From Pirellula staleyi DSM 6068 (GTDB lineage Bacteria; Planctomycetota; Planctomycetia; Pirellulales; Pirellulaceae), in the NCBI RefSeq assembly GCF_000025185.1, contig NC_013720.1, positions 2,666,001 to 2,730,000 of the forward strand: a stretch of DNA of 64,000 nucleotides, given 5' to 3'. The position numbers were made by a program, and so were the translations under genes. Position 1 is the first letter of the stretch; each line of letters begins with the position of its first letter. Positions 49,821-59,469 of the stretch are shown here, piece after piece. The notes beneath the pieces were generated by a model that did not search any database, had not been told where the DNA came from, and was given only the letters and a program-made list of their open reading frames with translations.

Positions 49821-50519
49821 CTACTTCTTCACCATCGATGCATCGAGCGAGTAGCAAACGTCTTTGAGTCCCAGCTTGGCCTGCGGATAGCTCAGCTTAA
49901 AGGTGCCAGCCAATTTCATCCGCCGCGTTGAGTAGGCGATGCTTTGCGTCGGATCGGTCACTTTGATCTCGATCATGTCAGTCATTTTCGGCTGACCACC
50001 AAAGCAGCAAGTTCCCATATCAGGGACCAGGATGAAGTGCATCACTTTGCCGGTCGATGAGACGCCGGGGTGCATGTAGCCCTTAATGAAAACTTGCTTG
50101 CCGCTCAGGTCGGCTGCCTTTGGCGGAATCATCAGTTCGGGAACTTCCGGATCGGGCTGCAAGTCCGAGAAGCTGATGCGAACATGATTTTCCGGCACTT
50201 CCGTCATGTACTCATAGATGTGCCACGGAGTGGCGACGAGCAAGGTGAACGCCGAGAGTAGCAGCCCCGCGAGGGCAATCTTTTTGCCGGTGTATTCGTT
50301 CGGGTAGCGGCGAATGGTGGTCAGGCTGGTGAGCGCCAGAACAATGCCGAGCATCGCCAGAGGAAGTAGCGATGGGAACGAGAATCCGAGGAGCGCTAAG
50401 ACACCCACCCCGACCGAAATCACCGCGCTGCGGCTGACGGTGCGATACGGTTCGATCTCTTCCGTTGCGGTGGCTGGAGTTTGATAAGGAGCGTACAGCT
50501 CTTCTTCGCCGGTCGTCAT
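49821..50519 (-). CDS. Membrane protein with DUF3299-like C-terminal domain
   Basis: A 232-residue protein with two to three membrane helices (~28-110: VGVGVLALLGFSFPSLLPLAMLGIVLAL and a later LLLSAFTLLVATPWHIY). The C-terminal part (LSGKQVFIKGYMHPGV, then MHFILVPDMGTCCFGGQPKMTD) resembles DUF3299 or similar small domains found in exported proteins and contains a Cys pair. Function unknown. Confidence 0.7.
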   Translation of the reverse strand: MTTGEEELYAPYQTPATATEEIEPYRTVSRSAVISVGVGVLALLGFSFPSLLPLAMLGIVLALTSLTTIRRYPNEYTGKKIALAGLLLSAFTLLVATPWHIYEYMTEVPENHVRISFSDLQPDPEVPELMIPPKAADLSGKQVFIKGYMHPGVSSTGKVMHFILVPDMGTCCFGGQPKMTDMIEIKVTDPTQSIAYSTRRMKLAGTFKLSYPQAKLGLKDVCYSLDASMVKK

Positions 50520-50704
50520 CGCGTCACCAGAAAGTTCATGTGCAAGGGAAGCTTCAGACGTGCGCCATGCGGAGTCGCCAACGCCAACAGGCCATCCCTA
50601 GTAATCTCAAATACCCATCATCGGTTGTAACAATCGGCCACGCTAGTTGAGCCCCGATTATTGCCGACTCAAACATCGCAGTTCCGAATTGGCATCGTCC
50701 CAAA

Positions 50705-52276
50705 TTAGCGTCGTCGGAGCAGCGACCACTGCACCACGAACAGAGCGAATGCCACAGCCCATGGTACGCCAAGCAGCCCCCAATGGTTCACAGCGATGGT
50801 GCCAGAAGTTTTCAGGGCAGCTGCTGGGGCGGCACCCAGGTTGGCGGCCACTGTTGTCGGTGGATTATTGCCCGCCGCTGCTGTTTCGAGCACCTCGGAC
50901 GAAACTTCCTCGCGGCTGTTTCCACCCGCCGATGCTGTCGCTTGAGGGGCTTTGCTAATCGCCATTTCTGCTGACGCCGTGCGAACTTGCGACGCATCGT
51001 TGCCACTGGCAACGGCAACGTCCGCCGTGCGAGGCGGATTGGCTCCGGCCAGCTTCGACAGCCGCTCATTCCGTTTTTCGATCCGCGTTGCCTTGTCGGG
51101 AGAAGGGGGAGCTTGCTGCAAGTTAGGGAACTGCGAGAACGCCCGTTTCACCGCTGCTTCATCGATTTTTTCGCAAGACTTCAAGTACTCCGGCCCCTTC
51201 GGTGCAGGGCAGAGTCGGAAGTAGTTCACAATCGGCATTCGGACCCAGCTGTTTGTTTCGTTGGCCGATTCGAAGAGTTTGAAGAGTGTTTCGGCCGATT
51301 CCCAGTCTTCCCAGCGGGCGAGATCTGGAATCACGAGATCGGCGAGATCGGGGCGGGCGAGCATCAAGCGGAGCGACTCAATCAGCCGCGGACGTGCGAT
51401 CACATTCCCTTCCGTGCCGTGAAAGCGGAGGGCCAGGACGGCCGAATACGTATCGGCATAGTCGGCTGAGGCGTTCTTCAGGTACAGATCTTCCACCGCT
51501 GGTAAACCCTTTTCGCCCAGCAGCGTCAGGTAGCAGGCAATCAGCGAATCGAGCCCCGCTTTCTGCTTGCGGTCGGTCGACTTCATGAACCCTTCCAGCA
51601 TCGGTGCGTCGGCTGGACTGCCGCAAATGCCGAGCATCACGAAGTACAAACGACGCCGGCTGCCGGGGATCTCGGGGTTGTTGATCCAGGTCACAATTTG
51701 CTTGTGATCCATCTTGGATTTTAGCTCTTTCACAGCCGCGTACGGAGCGCCAGCAAACTCATCGTAGGCATCGCGTGCGAGCATCTCGTCGGCATCTTCG
51801 AGATGCATCTGCATGAAAGCCAATCGCTCGGCGCCACTGGCAGGAAGCGTGAGGAGTTTCGTGAGGTACTCGATCGCTCGCGGACTGACGGGTAGGGGCG
51901 TCGACCACAGGATCTCTTTGGAAACGAGATTCGGATCGGCCAGTACCCCCGTAATCAGAAACGGTTCGCCCAGCTTACGGTCGCCGAAATAGAGCGTTTC
52001 GACAGAATCGCCAATTTTCACAAGCTCACCACCTTTGATGAGCTGAAGGATTTCAAATTTGGCTTTGGGAGGATCATCCCCCTTGGCTGTCTGCTCGGGA
52101 GCAACGGCTGACAGCTTCGCGATCACCGCCACTTTCATGGCGTTGAATTCTTCCGTGAAGGTCTGTGCCGTAGCGGAGCAAAACGGACAGGCGACCGCCG
52201 ATTCCGCAGGAATTACGAGGGTGACGACCGTCGAGACAAGCATCGCCACGCATAGCAGCGGCTGGGTAAATCTCAT
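50705..52276 (-). CDS. Exported protein with CPFC motif and C-terminal membrane anchor
   Basis: A 523-residue protein. It has a signal peptide (LLCVAMLVSTVVTLVIPA) followed by VACPFCSATAQTFTEEF, a CPFC pair near the mature N-terminus. A helical middle (~150-400) has repeat-like helical hairpins. The C-terminus has a low-complexity Ala/Ser part and one membrane helix (LLGVPWAVAFALFVVQW) with a basic tail, so the protein is anchored outside the cytoplasm. The ATG at 52276 follows AAGGTGA by eight bases. No known domain was recognised. Confidence 0.68.
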   Translation of the reverse strand: MRFTQPLLCVAMLVSTVVTLVIPAESAVACPFCSATAQTFTEEFNAMKVAVIAKLSAVAPEQTAKGDDPPKAKFEILQLIKGGELVKIGDSVETLYFGDRKLGEPFLITGVLADPNLVSKEILWSTPLPVSPRAIEYLTKLLTLPASGAERLAFMQMHLEDADEMLARDAYDEFAGAPYAAVKELKSKMDHKQIVTWINNPEIPGSRRRLYFVMLGICGSPADAPMLEGFMKSTDRKQKAGLDSLIACYLTLLGEKGLPAVEDLYLKNASADYADTYSAVLALRFHGTEGNVIARPRLIESLRLMLARPDLADLVIPDLARWEDWESAETLFKLFESANETNSWVRMPIVNYFRLCPAPKGPEYLKSCEKIDEAAVKRAFSQFPNLQQAPPSPDKATRIEKRNERLSKLAGANPPRTADVAVASGNDASQVRTASAEMAISKAPQATASAGGNSREEVSSEVLETAAAGNNPPTTVAANLGAAPAAALKTSGTIAVNHWGLLGVPWAVAFALFVVQWSLLRRR

Positions 52277-52783
52277 CGCCAGTTCACCTTTTCCATTCGA
52301 GGGTCGCGACGTGCCAGGATCGGCCAATTACGCGTGAAATTGCACCTGGGACCAGCGTCGCACGAGGGAGCAGTTTATTCTACGCCTCAGCCCGGGAGGT
52401 TGCTACCGGAAGCGCGGTCAGAATCGCAGTCTGGTGGCCGTTTCTTGGGCCGCTTCGATGCTGTTTTTCGCCCGCTGGCCCCTAGATTTTGCCCACCCCT
52501 CCTGGGGCGATGCAGCAGCACGCTCTCCCAGAAAAGGAGTTGCGAATTCCCAAGTTTTACTTGGTTCACGCACGACACTGTGTTACGATCCCCGGCAGCT
52601 AATGAAGGGGGCTTCGCTTAGCCTACTCCCCGTAATAGCGGGGCCTCGGGTCACTTTAGGCTGTTGCTTGGCTGAGTCGCTCCCCTTTTCGGCTCGTCTT
52701 GCCTAACTCATCGATTAACACAGCCGTTCGGCTGTCGCTGGCTTTGAATCCACTCCCTGATCCTCCCCAAAGGCACGTCTACC
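52277..52783. other. Divergent intergenic region, nothing recognised
   Basis: About 500 bases between diverging genes. No gene and no clear promoter; a 5-bp hairpin CCCCG/CGGGG near 52628-52643 is the only structure. Confidence 0.5.
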
Positions 52784-53419
52784 TTGCGTTGCGCTCCGTT
52801 TTTTCGTGACTTCACCGTCACAACTGCATGGATTTATCTCGCATGCCTGGGGCCAGCCCTGCTGGTCGGCTGTTCGTCGGCGCCGGTGCTTCCTCCACCT
52901 CCTCCGCCACTCGACCCGCCAGCGGCTACTGTCGCGGCGATGCAAATGGTTGATGCCAACAAAAGCAGCTCGCTCGACCGCCAAGAAATGGCCGCTTACC
53001 CATCACTCCTCTCGGCATTGCCACGCATCGATACCGATCAAGATGGGACCGTCACTTCCGTGGAACTTCAAAACCGTTTCAACACCTACGATCAGATGGC
53101 CATCGGCGTCCTGCCGTTCACTTGCGTGATCATGGGTGAGAAGGCACCGGTGGAAGGAGTTCAGGCCAAACTGATTCCCGAACCTTTCATGAGCACCTGG
53201 CTCAAGCCGGCGAGTGGCACCTCCGATGCCACGGGGCAGATCATTTTCAAAGTCGACGGCGCTACCGAGCCTGGTGTTCCGCGTGGGCTCTATCGCCTGG
53301 AACTCTCGGGGAACAATCGCTTACCACCTCAGTTTCTGGCTCCCACCAGGATGGGCGTCGAGTTGATGATGGACAATCGCGAGATTGAATCGGGCATGCT
53401 GATTCGACTACTTAAGTAG
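52784..53419 (+). CDS. Lipoprotein with EF-hand-like motif
   Basis: A 211-residue protein with lipoprotein signal (LACLGPALLVGCSSAP, lipid-attachment Cys near residue 30) and a Pro-rich linker. A calcium-loop pattern DTDQDGTVTSVEL lies near residue 84, with an earlier partial one (DANKSSSLDRQEM). The C-terminal part (~130-205) is beta-rich and includes VPRGLYRLELSG. This could be a surface protein with a calcium-binding fold. It starts with TTG after a weak AAAGGC site; no ATG gives a better signal peptide. Confidence 0.7.
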   Translation: MRCAPFFRDFTVTTAWIYLACLGPALLVGCSSAPVLPPPPPPLDPPAATVAAMQMVDANKSSSLDRQEMAAYPSLLSALPRIDTDQDGTVTSVELQNRFNTYDQMAIGVLPFTCVIMGEKAPVEGVQAKLIPEPFMSTWLKPASGTSDATGQIIFKVDGATEPGVPRGLYRLELSGNNRLPPQFLAPTRMGVELMMDNREIESGMLIRLLK

Positions 53420-53556
53420 TTCTTCGAAAACTACAGCTATTTATATTGTTTGAGCTTTTGCTGGTTGCCGGTGCTTATAGGCATTTATTCGCATGCACTG
53501 ATTCGTCTCCAGTGCATGTCTGTTATTAGATCGCTGAGCTTTAGGGGGCTGTTACA

Positions 53557-54537
53557 ATGAAATTCTTGCACGGTTTCAGGTTGCGCTGTTCAAGAGCAGC
53601 GTTCACCTTGGTGGAATTGCTGGTGGTGATTGCCATTATTGGCGTTTTAGTCGGGCTTTTGCTTCCCGCCGTGCAGTATGCTCGCGAGACAGCACGTCGC
53701 ACGCAGTGCATGAACAATTTGCGCAATCAGGGGCTTGCCTTTCATCAGCATCACGATTCGCATGGCCATTTTCCTACGGGTGGTTGGGGCTGGAACTGGG
53801 CCGGTGATCCCGATGGTGGTTTCCGCGAACGACAGCCTGGAGGTTGGGTCTACAACATCCTCCCTTTTGTGGAGCAATCGAATCTCCGTGCACAAGGGCA
53901 GGGGGCTAATACCGCTGCGAAGCGAACGGCCGTGGCTTCGGTGATGCGCACACCCTTGAAGATCATGAACTGCCCCAGTCGTCGACAGCCGCAGCTTTAC
54001 CCCAACCTTATCCAAATGGTGAATGCCGATGCGGTCAGTACCTCGGCAAAGACCGGCTATGCTGCGAACTGTGGCTCGTATTCGCGCAACGAAATCGATG
54101 GTGGCCCTGCTGCAGGCTCAACCACCCCTCCGGCCCCGACAGGCGTGAATGAGGAGAACGGAATTTCGTATCGCCTCAGCCGTGTCCGTTTTGCCGACGT
54201 CCTCGATGGTCAGACTAACACGTTGATGGTGGGGGAAAAGTATCTCTCGGTCACCAACTGGCAAACCGGAGCTGATGCCGCCGACAACGAGAATATGTAC
54301 TGCGGCTATAACAACGATCTCTATCGCAGCACCAATGCGATTTACTATCCGCCCAAGAAAGACCGCCGCGACATCGTGGCCGGAACACAGGCCTATACCT
54401 GGGGAAGCGTGCACACCGGCGGTTTTATGGTGGCCTTGTGCGACGCTTCCGTGCGCATGATTAACTACTCCATCGATGCCGACAATTTTCGCAGGCTCGG
54501 CAGTCGAGCTGATAAAGAGCCGGTCAATCTGCCTTAG
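53557..54537 (+). CDS. DUF1559 prepilin-like protein
   Basis: A 326-residue protein with type IV prepilin leader: RAA followed by FTLVELLVVIAIIG, where processing would give Phe at +1 and Glu at +5, although Ala replaces Gly at -1. The DUF1559 domain follows (LLPAVQYARETARRTQCMNNLRNQGLAFHQHHD, then LMVGEKYL and GGFMVALCDASVRMI). This family is greatly expanded in planctomycetes; its role is unknown. Confidence 0.9.
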   Translation: MKFLHGFRLRCSRAAFTLVELLVVIAIIGVLVGLLLPAVQYARETARRTQCMNNLRNQGLAFHQHHDSHGHFPTGGWGWNWAGDPDGGFRERQPGGWVYNILPFVEQSNLRAQGQGANTAAKRTAVASVMRTPLKIMNCPSRRQPQLYPNLIQMVNADAVSTSAKTGYAANCGSYSRNEIDGGPAAGSTTPPAPTGVNEENGISYRLSRVRFADVLDGQTNTLMVGEKYLSVTNWQTGADAADNENMYCGYNNDLYRSTNAIYYPPKKDRRDIVAGTQAYTWGSVHTGGFMVALCDASVRMINYSIDADNFRRLGSRADKEPVNLP

Positions 54538-54565
54538 TCGGACGCTGGAATACTCGAGTAATATT

Positions 54566-54594
54566 CACAAGCTGTTTCTGGATAACAGTTTGTG
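54566..54594 (+). terminator. Hairpin after the DUF1559 gene
   Basis: Arms CACAAGCTGTT (54566-54576) and AACAGTTTGTG (54584-54594) pair over 11 positions with one G-T pair and a 7-base loop. It lies 28 bases past the stop, and there is no T-run. Confidence 0.4.
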
Positions 54595-54701
54595 ACAAAT
54601 CTCAGCTGACTTTCCAGCACGCACTCATCCACGTGGGATGGACACCAGTTTCCCCCGTGGTTTTTGCACAGCGTCAAATTCCTGTTAAAACAACTATTGT
54701 C

Positions 54702-54730
54702 TTGACTTGTGTTGATCCGATTCCTAAGAT
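54702..54730 (+). promoter_or_regulatory. Sigma-70-type promoter for the halogenase-like gene
   Basis: TTGACT (54702-54707), exactly 17 bases, then TAAGAT (54725-54730). Both boxes differ little from consensus and have the ideal spacing. It would give a leader of roughly 130 bases before the ATG at 54865. Confidence 0.55.
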
Positions 54731-54864
54731 ATCGAGACCTCGGGAGTAGTGCTGCGCTGCTGTGGAGCACTTAGTCAGCTCTCCTCGAGGGCTGGTCGCT
54801 TGCGATTAGCGATTCTCATGGCACTTGTTGACCCCGTTTTCCACGTTCAGCTTGGAGCAGGCTC

Positions 54865-56151
54865 ATGGTGAGTACGTCGGGCACTTCAGACATCTCTTCC
54901 GTTGGAAACACCGATGTGATTGTCATTGGTGGTGGTCCTTCGGGATCAACCGTGAGCACCTTGATTGCTCAGCAGGGTTACAAAGTTACCCTCTTCGAGC
55001 GCGAGCACTTTCCACGCTTCCACATCGGCGAATCGCTTATTCCCGAGACCTACTGGGTCCTCAAGCGACTCAACATGCTTCCCAAGATGCGGAAAACGCA
55101 ATTTGTAAAGAAGCACAGCGTGCAGTTCGTCACGGAAAAGGGAAAGCTCTCGGAGCCGTTCTATTTCTCCGACAACAAACCCCACGAATGCTCGCAAACC
55201 TGGCAGGTGATGCGCAGCGAGTTTGATCACATGATGATCAAGAACGCCGCCGAGCATGGTGTGCAGGTACACGAAGGTGTACGTGTGCTCGAGGTTCTGT
55301 TCGAGGGAACTCGCGCCGTTGGTGTGAAGGTGGCTGACGAGCGCGGAAACGTGCGCGACGTGTTCGCCAGCGTGGTGGTTGATGCCAGCGGACAGAGCTC
55401 GATGATCATGAGCCGCCTCGGCCTCCGCGAGTGGGATCAGGAACTCAAGAAGGCTGCTCTCTGGACCTACTGGGAAGATGCCTATCGCGACAAGGGTCGC
55501 GACGAAGGTGCCACGATTGTGCTGCAGACGCAAGGCAAAAAGGGATGGTTCTGGTACATCCCACTGCACAACAACATTCTGAGCGTCGGTGTCGTTGCCG
55601 ACTACAGTTACCTGTTTAAAGATCGCGAAACGAAGGATCACGAAGCGGTTTACTTCGAAGAAGTCGCCAAGTGCCCAGGACTTCAGCCTCGCCTCGAAGG
55701 GGCCAAGCGAATCGCTCCCTATCGAGCTGCGAAGGAATATTCGTATCGCTCGCGTGAAGTGGCCGGGGATGGCTGGGTGCTAGTCGGCGACGCCTTCGGC
55801 TTCCTCGATCCACTCTATTCCTCAGGCGTGCTGCTCGCACTCCGCTCGGGGGAACTCGCCGCCGATGCAGTCGTCGCTGGGCTTCGCGAAGGGGATACTT
55901 CGGGAGCAAAACTCGGAGCGTGGGGTCCGAACTACATCCAAGGGATGGAGCGGATGCGACGCCTCGTCTGCGAGTTCTACAACGGTTTCAGCTTCGGCAA
56001 ATTCGTGAAGCTCTATCCGCAGCTGAAGGGACACCTGACCGATTTGCTCATTGGCGATCTGTTCGACGAGAAGGTGGACGACGTGGTCGAACCAATGAAC
56101 CACATCCGTCGCTTGCAAGCGGAAAAGTCGGCGGCATTGCCCGTCGAGTAA
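54865..56151 (+). CDS. FAD-dependent oxidoreductase of the flavin halogenase type
   Basis: A 428-residue flavoprotein. It has the FAD-binding GGGPSGS (residues 22-28), PRFHIGESLIPE with the following FVKKHSVQF, which carries the Lys typical of halogenases, and a GWFWYIPL (227-234) that matches the WxWxIP motif. FAD-contact segment GDAFGFLDPLYSSGVLLALRSG lies further on. These fit the tryptophan-halogenase/geranylgeranyl-reductase superfamily; halogenation is the inference, since hydroxylases and reductases in this superfamily share several motifs. GGAG eight bases before ATG supports the start. A cation antiporter gene follows by 54 bases. Confidence 0.8.
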   Translation: MVSTSGTSDISSVGNTDVIVIGGGPSGSTVSTLIAQQGYKVTLFEREHFPRFHIGESLIPETYWVLKRLNMLPKMRKTQFVKKHSVQFVTEKGKLSEPFYFSDNKPHECSQTWQVMRSEFDHMMIKNAAEHGVQVHEGVRVLEVLFEGTRAVGVKVADERGNVRDVFASVVVDASGQSSMIMSRLGLREWDQELKKAALWTYWEDAYRDKGRDEGATIVLQTQGKKGWFWYIPLHNNILSVGVVADYSYLFKDRETKDHEAVYFEEVAKCPGLQPRLEGAKRIAPYRAAKEYSYRSREVAGDGWVLVGDAFGFLDPLYSSGVLLALRSGELAADAVVAGLREGDTSGAKLGAWGPNYIQGMERMRRLVCEFYNGFSFGKFVKLYPQLKGHLTDLLIGDLFDEKVDDVVEPMNHIRRLQAEKSAALPVE

Positions 56152-56205
56152 GTGCGATAGTTCCGAGACCGGATAGTTTCGAACCTTCTTTTGTATTGAT
56201 GATTT

Positions 56206-57528
56206 ATGGCTGAAGCAGACTATCTCGTGCTTCTGCTTCAGCTGGCGTTGATGCTCTTGGTCGCTGTGATTTGTGGCCAAGTGATGCGCTGGTTTCATCA
56301 GCCCGCCGTGCTCGGTGAAATGCTCGGCGGCATTCTCCTCGGCCCGACGATCGCAGGGCTTCTGTTCCCCGAATTGCAAACCTGGCTGTTTCCGTCGAGT
56401 GGTTCGGTGCACACAGCCGCTACGGGTATCATTCGGGTCGGGATGCTGCTCTACCTGTTCCTGATCGGCCTCGAGATCGATCTCAAATCGCTCCGGCAGT
56501 ATGGTCTTAGCGCTGTAGCGATTGGACTAGCGGGAACTCTGGTACCGCTCGCGGCTGGCATTGCGATGGTCTATCTCTTGCCAGATTGGTGGGGGATCAA
56601 GCGTCCCGAAGATCAACTGCCGATCGCGCTCTTCCTAGGGGCGTCGATGGCGAACACTGCGAACCCGGTTCTCGCGCGGATCTTGCAGGAACTCGGGCTG
56701 ATCAAAGAGCGGCTGGGTGGAATCATCATGTCCGCCACCGTTATCGACGATCTGATTGGCTGGTCGCTGGCTGCTGTCGTTGCATCGCGATATCGCCTTG
56801 CAAGTGAAACCGGCGTCGCCGGTTCCCCCATGCTCGACTTCAGCTGGGGAATAGTTGTCGGAGCCCTTTTGCTTGCCACGATTTTGGTGGTGGGTCGATT
56901 TGTGATCGGACCGCTACTTTCACGCACGAAAGATTATCTGCCGACCACAGCAGGCGAGTTGCCTTTGCTCGTCGGCTTCGTACTTCTGGCGGCTGGATTG
57001 GCAGAATCGCTGGGAAGTCATGCGATGCTCGGAGCCTTCATGCTGGGGATGGCACTTGCGAGTCAGGCCGAACGTTTTACGCCCGCTGCGAAAGTGCTGA
57101 CGCAAGTGGCACTCGGATTTTTTGTGCCACTCTATTTCGTCAGCATGGGACTTTCGGCGAACTTCATTGCCGATTTCAACTGGCCGCAAGTGCTGGTGGT
57201 TTTGGGGGTCGCATGCGTCAGCAAGATCGGGAGCGTGTTTCTTGCCGCCCGGTTCTGCGGCATCTCGAGTAGCCTTGCGGGAGCTGTTGCTTGCGGCATG
57301 AATGCTCGCGGAGCTGTCGGCATCATTCTCGCCGGCATGGGACTCTCAGCAGGCTTGCTCGACCAGACGACTTACGTTTCTCTGGTGGTGATGTGCCTCG
57401 CGACATCGCTCTTCGCCGGTCCGATGATGAAGCTGCTCGTCAGCCCCGCCCCACAACAGCTGAAAACCTGCGACGAATCGGACTCCATGCTCGCCGCCAC
57501 CGCTGCGCCCGAGCAGCCCATCGCTTAG
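56206..57528 (+). CDS. Cation/proton antiporter, CPA2 type
   Basis: A 440-residue integral membrane protein with about 12 helices and the Na/H exchanger fold: HQPAVLGEMLGGILLGPTIAG near the start, FLIGLEIDLKSL, the central helix segment MSATVIDDLIGW with the paired aspartates, and MNARGAVGIILAGMGL. No C-terminal TrkA domain is present. It would exchange a cation for protons across the inner membrane. It is directly downstream of the halogenase-like gene and may share its mRNA. Confidence 0.9.
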   Translation: MAEADYLVLLLQLALMLLVAVICGQVMRWFHQPAVLGEMLGGILLGPTIAGLLFPELQTWLFPSSGSVHTAATGIIRVGMLLYLFLIGLEIDLKSLRQYGLSAVAIGLAGTLVPLAAGIAMVYLLPDWWGIKRPEDQLPIALFLGASMANTANPVLARILQELGLIKERLGGIIMSATVIDDLIGWSLAAVVASRYRLASETGVAGSPMLDFSWGIVVGALLLATILVVGRFVIGPLLSRTKDYLPTTAGELPLLVGFVLLAAGLAESLGSHAMLGAFMLGMALASQAERFTPAAKVLTQVALGFFVPLYFVSMGLSANFIADFNWPQVLVVLGVACVSKIGSVFLAARFCGISSSLAGAVACGMNARGAVGIILAGMGLSAGLLDQTTYVSLVVMCLATSLFAGPMMKLLVSPAPQQLKTCDESDSMLAATAAPEQPIA

Positions 57529-57869
57529 TAGTGGCTGCTCGACTGGCCCGCAAAGTTTCTGCAGATTGCCGGCGCGATGCTATCGACAGCCGAACGATTC
57601 CGCCAGAGGTTTTCTGGCTATTGGGCATGTCTCGCTTTCCAACTGCTGAGTGCCAAGGAGTTTAGGAACAGGAGTGACTCTATCGGCCAAAGTCGCGCGT
57701 TACAGATTCCCTAAGCCGTACAAGCCGCACGACCTTCACAACTGGACTCCCCGAACCGGGGCTTAACCCAGCCGTTAGAAGTACCGATAACGATTTTGCG
57801 GGCGGTGTTCTCGGAATAACCGGACCTTCCGCCACGATCGTCATTAGGCTCAGAACCGGCAGGTAGGTC
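57529..57869. other. Intergenic stretch, nothing clear
   Basis: About 340 bases with one short GC hairpin (CCCCG/CGGGG around 57750) and no convincing gene or promoter. Confidence 0.5.
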
Positions 57870-59021
57870 ATGAACACTTCACGTCGCATTACCATCACAA
57901 ACAGTATCGTTTGCTTGGTTCTAGGGTGTTCTTTCACCGGATGTGCGGCTACGGCCAACATCATGACGAGCGTGGCCAATTGTTTTGAGTTCCGCCAGGA
58001 CTTGAAACATGAGCTTCGCGAAGATCGCCAAGACCTGCGAGAGGAACTGGCTCGTGTTCGGCAGGAAGAGCGGCTGAGGATGCAAGAAGCGATGCTTGCC
58101 GAAGAACGGGCACAGTTGGCCCAGCTGAAGCAGTGTCTGCCGGTCTCAGCTCCCTTCACCGAGACCACGATCGCTCTTCCGCTTCAGCAGCAGTATGTGT
58201 TTATGAAGCCCGAGGTCGATGTCCAGGAAATGGAAGAGTTGATCAAGCTCGAAAAAGATGGCCTTGAAGAACGGATGGCTCGGTGGCGCGAAGATATGAA
58301 GGCTTGGAACGAGCGTAAAGCAATCCACGATCGCAACGAAGCACTCCGCATCACCGAATATAAGAACAATCCACGTGCGCCGTTTACTCAGCCCCGGACT
58401 TGCGGATGTCAGCAGGCACTTACGACCGGAAAATGCTGCTGTCCTGCCGAATACCAAGGTCGTTGCGGCTGCGAGCAAGCTTTGAAGTGTGGACGCTGCT
58501 GCTGCACGCACTGCCAAGAGCAGGAAAAAACGTGCGAGTATGCTCCGCTGAAGTCGCAGCCGTTCACCGAACCACCACCCGAAATGCCTCGGGCCAATAT
58601 TTTGGCGAGCGAATTGCCGCTGAAGATGCGTATGCAAGTGCGGCACGATATCGGCGACGCCAATGTTCGCGAAGTTCGCACCGGTCGTGCTCCTCTCGAA
58701 GAAGGACCACCTCGCGCTCCCTTCAAGGGACCGTGTGATCCTGGCAGCTGCCCAAGCAATATCCCTTGCACACAGCCCACAGCTACGGCACCGGTCTACC
58801 ATCCCGACTTGCCCAAGCCTGTGGTGAGTGAAGATCCAACTTCAGAGGCCGAAACTGCTCGACGTCTTCCACCACCTCCGAACACGCCGCCGGTACCACC
58901 ACCCGACGCACGTGTGCTCCCGAAGCCGCCACTCGACAGCCGCATCAGCGCATCGTTGGGAGCGTACTATCCGGTGAGCCATCCAGATACGTTCGCACCC
59001 CACTTTGCTCCCATCCGGTAG
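57870..59021 (+). CDS. Cysteine-rich coiled-coil lipoprotein
   Basis: A 383-residue protein with lipoprotein signal (VCLVLGCSFTGCAATAN). Residues ~38-160 are charged helices predicted as coiled coil (LREDRQDLREELARVRQEERLRMQEAM). Residues 178-222 hold 13 cysteines, including two copies of a 14-residue unit, CGCQQALTTGKCCC (178-191) and CGCEQALKCGRCCC (199-212), identical at 10 of 14 positions. The rest is rich in Pro, Thr and Glu. The cysteine clusters could bind metals or form disulfides; the lipid anchor places it in the envelope. No family was recognised. Confidence 0.75.
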   Translation: MNTSRRITITNSIVCLVLGCSFTGCAATANIMTSVANCFEFRQDLKHELREDRQDLREELARVRQEERLRMQEAMLAEERAQLAQLKQCLPVSAPFTETTIALPLQQQYVFMKPEVDVQEMEELIKLEKDGLEERMARWREDMKAWNERKAIHDRNEALRITEYKNNPRAPFTQPRTCGCQQALTTGKCCCPAEYQGRCGCEQALKCGRCCCTHCQEQEKTCEYAPLKSQPFTEPPPEMPRANILASELPLKMRMQVRHDIGDANVREVRTGRAPLEEGPPRAPFKGPCDPGSCPSNIPCTQPTATAPVYHPDLPKPVVSEDPTSEAETARRLPPPPNTPPVPPPDARVLPKPPLDSRISASLGAYYPVSHPDTFAPHFAPIR

Positions 59022-59148
59022 TTGGCGGGAAGCTATCGAAGCAAGAGCAAGACGCATCGATGGGCCAGGCCGCCTACAGCATGTAGTGCGGTGAAAGAAA
59101 TGAGCTTTGACAAAGCTGCTACAGAAAAGCGGCTTAGAGAAAGCAGAG

Positions 59149-59222
59149 TACGCCCGACAGGATTCGAACCTGTAACCCTCGGTTCCGAAGACCGATACTC
59201 TATCCAGTTGAGCTACGGGCGC
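59149..59222 (-). tRNA. tRNA-Arg (anticodon UCG)
   Basis: A 74-base cloverleaf read leftward from 59222. The acceptor stem is GCGCCCG with CGGGCGT (one G-T pair). The D arm contains AGCTCAACTGGATAGAG. The anticodon stem is TCGGT/ACCGA with loop CTTCGGA, so the anticodon is TCG (reads CGA). The T arm contains GGTTCGAATCC. The discriminator is A; CCA is not encoded. It lies between two convergent-looking regions with no other RNA gene near. Confidence 0.95.
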
Positions 59223-59469
59223 ACACGTTCTTGGAAAACGACCCAATGGGCCCTGAGTGCGTCGAGTTTGAGCTCGGCACATGCTCCAAGAGTGCTTATG
59301 AAGGTATCAGAAAATCGTGGGTGGGCAAGCGGACGTCGTTAATCTTGGGTCTACTTATCTGCCAGTAAGTGGGGCACCGAAATTGGTCTGAAATCGGTTT
59401 TCTGAACCATATTTGTCCCGCACTAGTGGTATTTCAGCCGCGATCTTGATCAGAATAGATAGAGTGACA

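Larger units (their letters stand above)
54538..54864. other. Intergenic region with hairpin and promoter
   Basis: About 330 bases. It contains the hairpin at 54566 and the promoter-like site at 54702, both listed separately. Nothing else was recognised. Confidence 0.5.
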
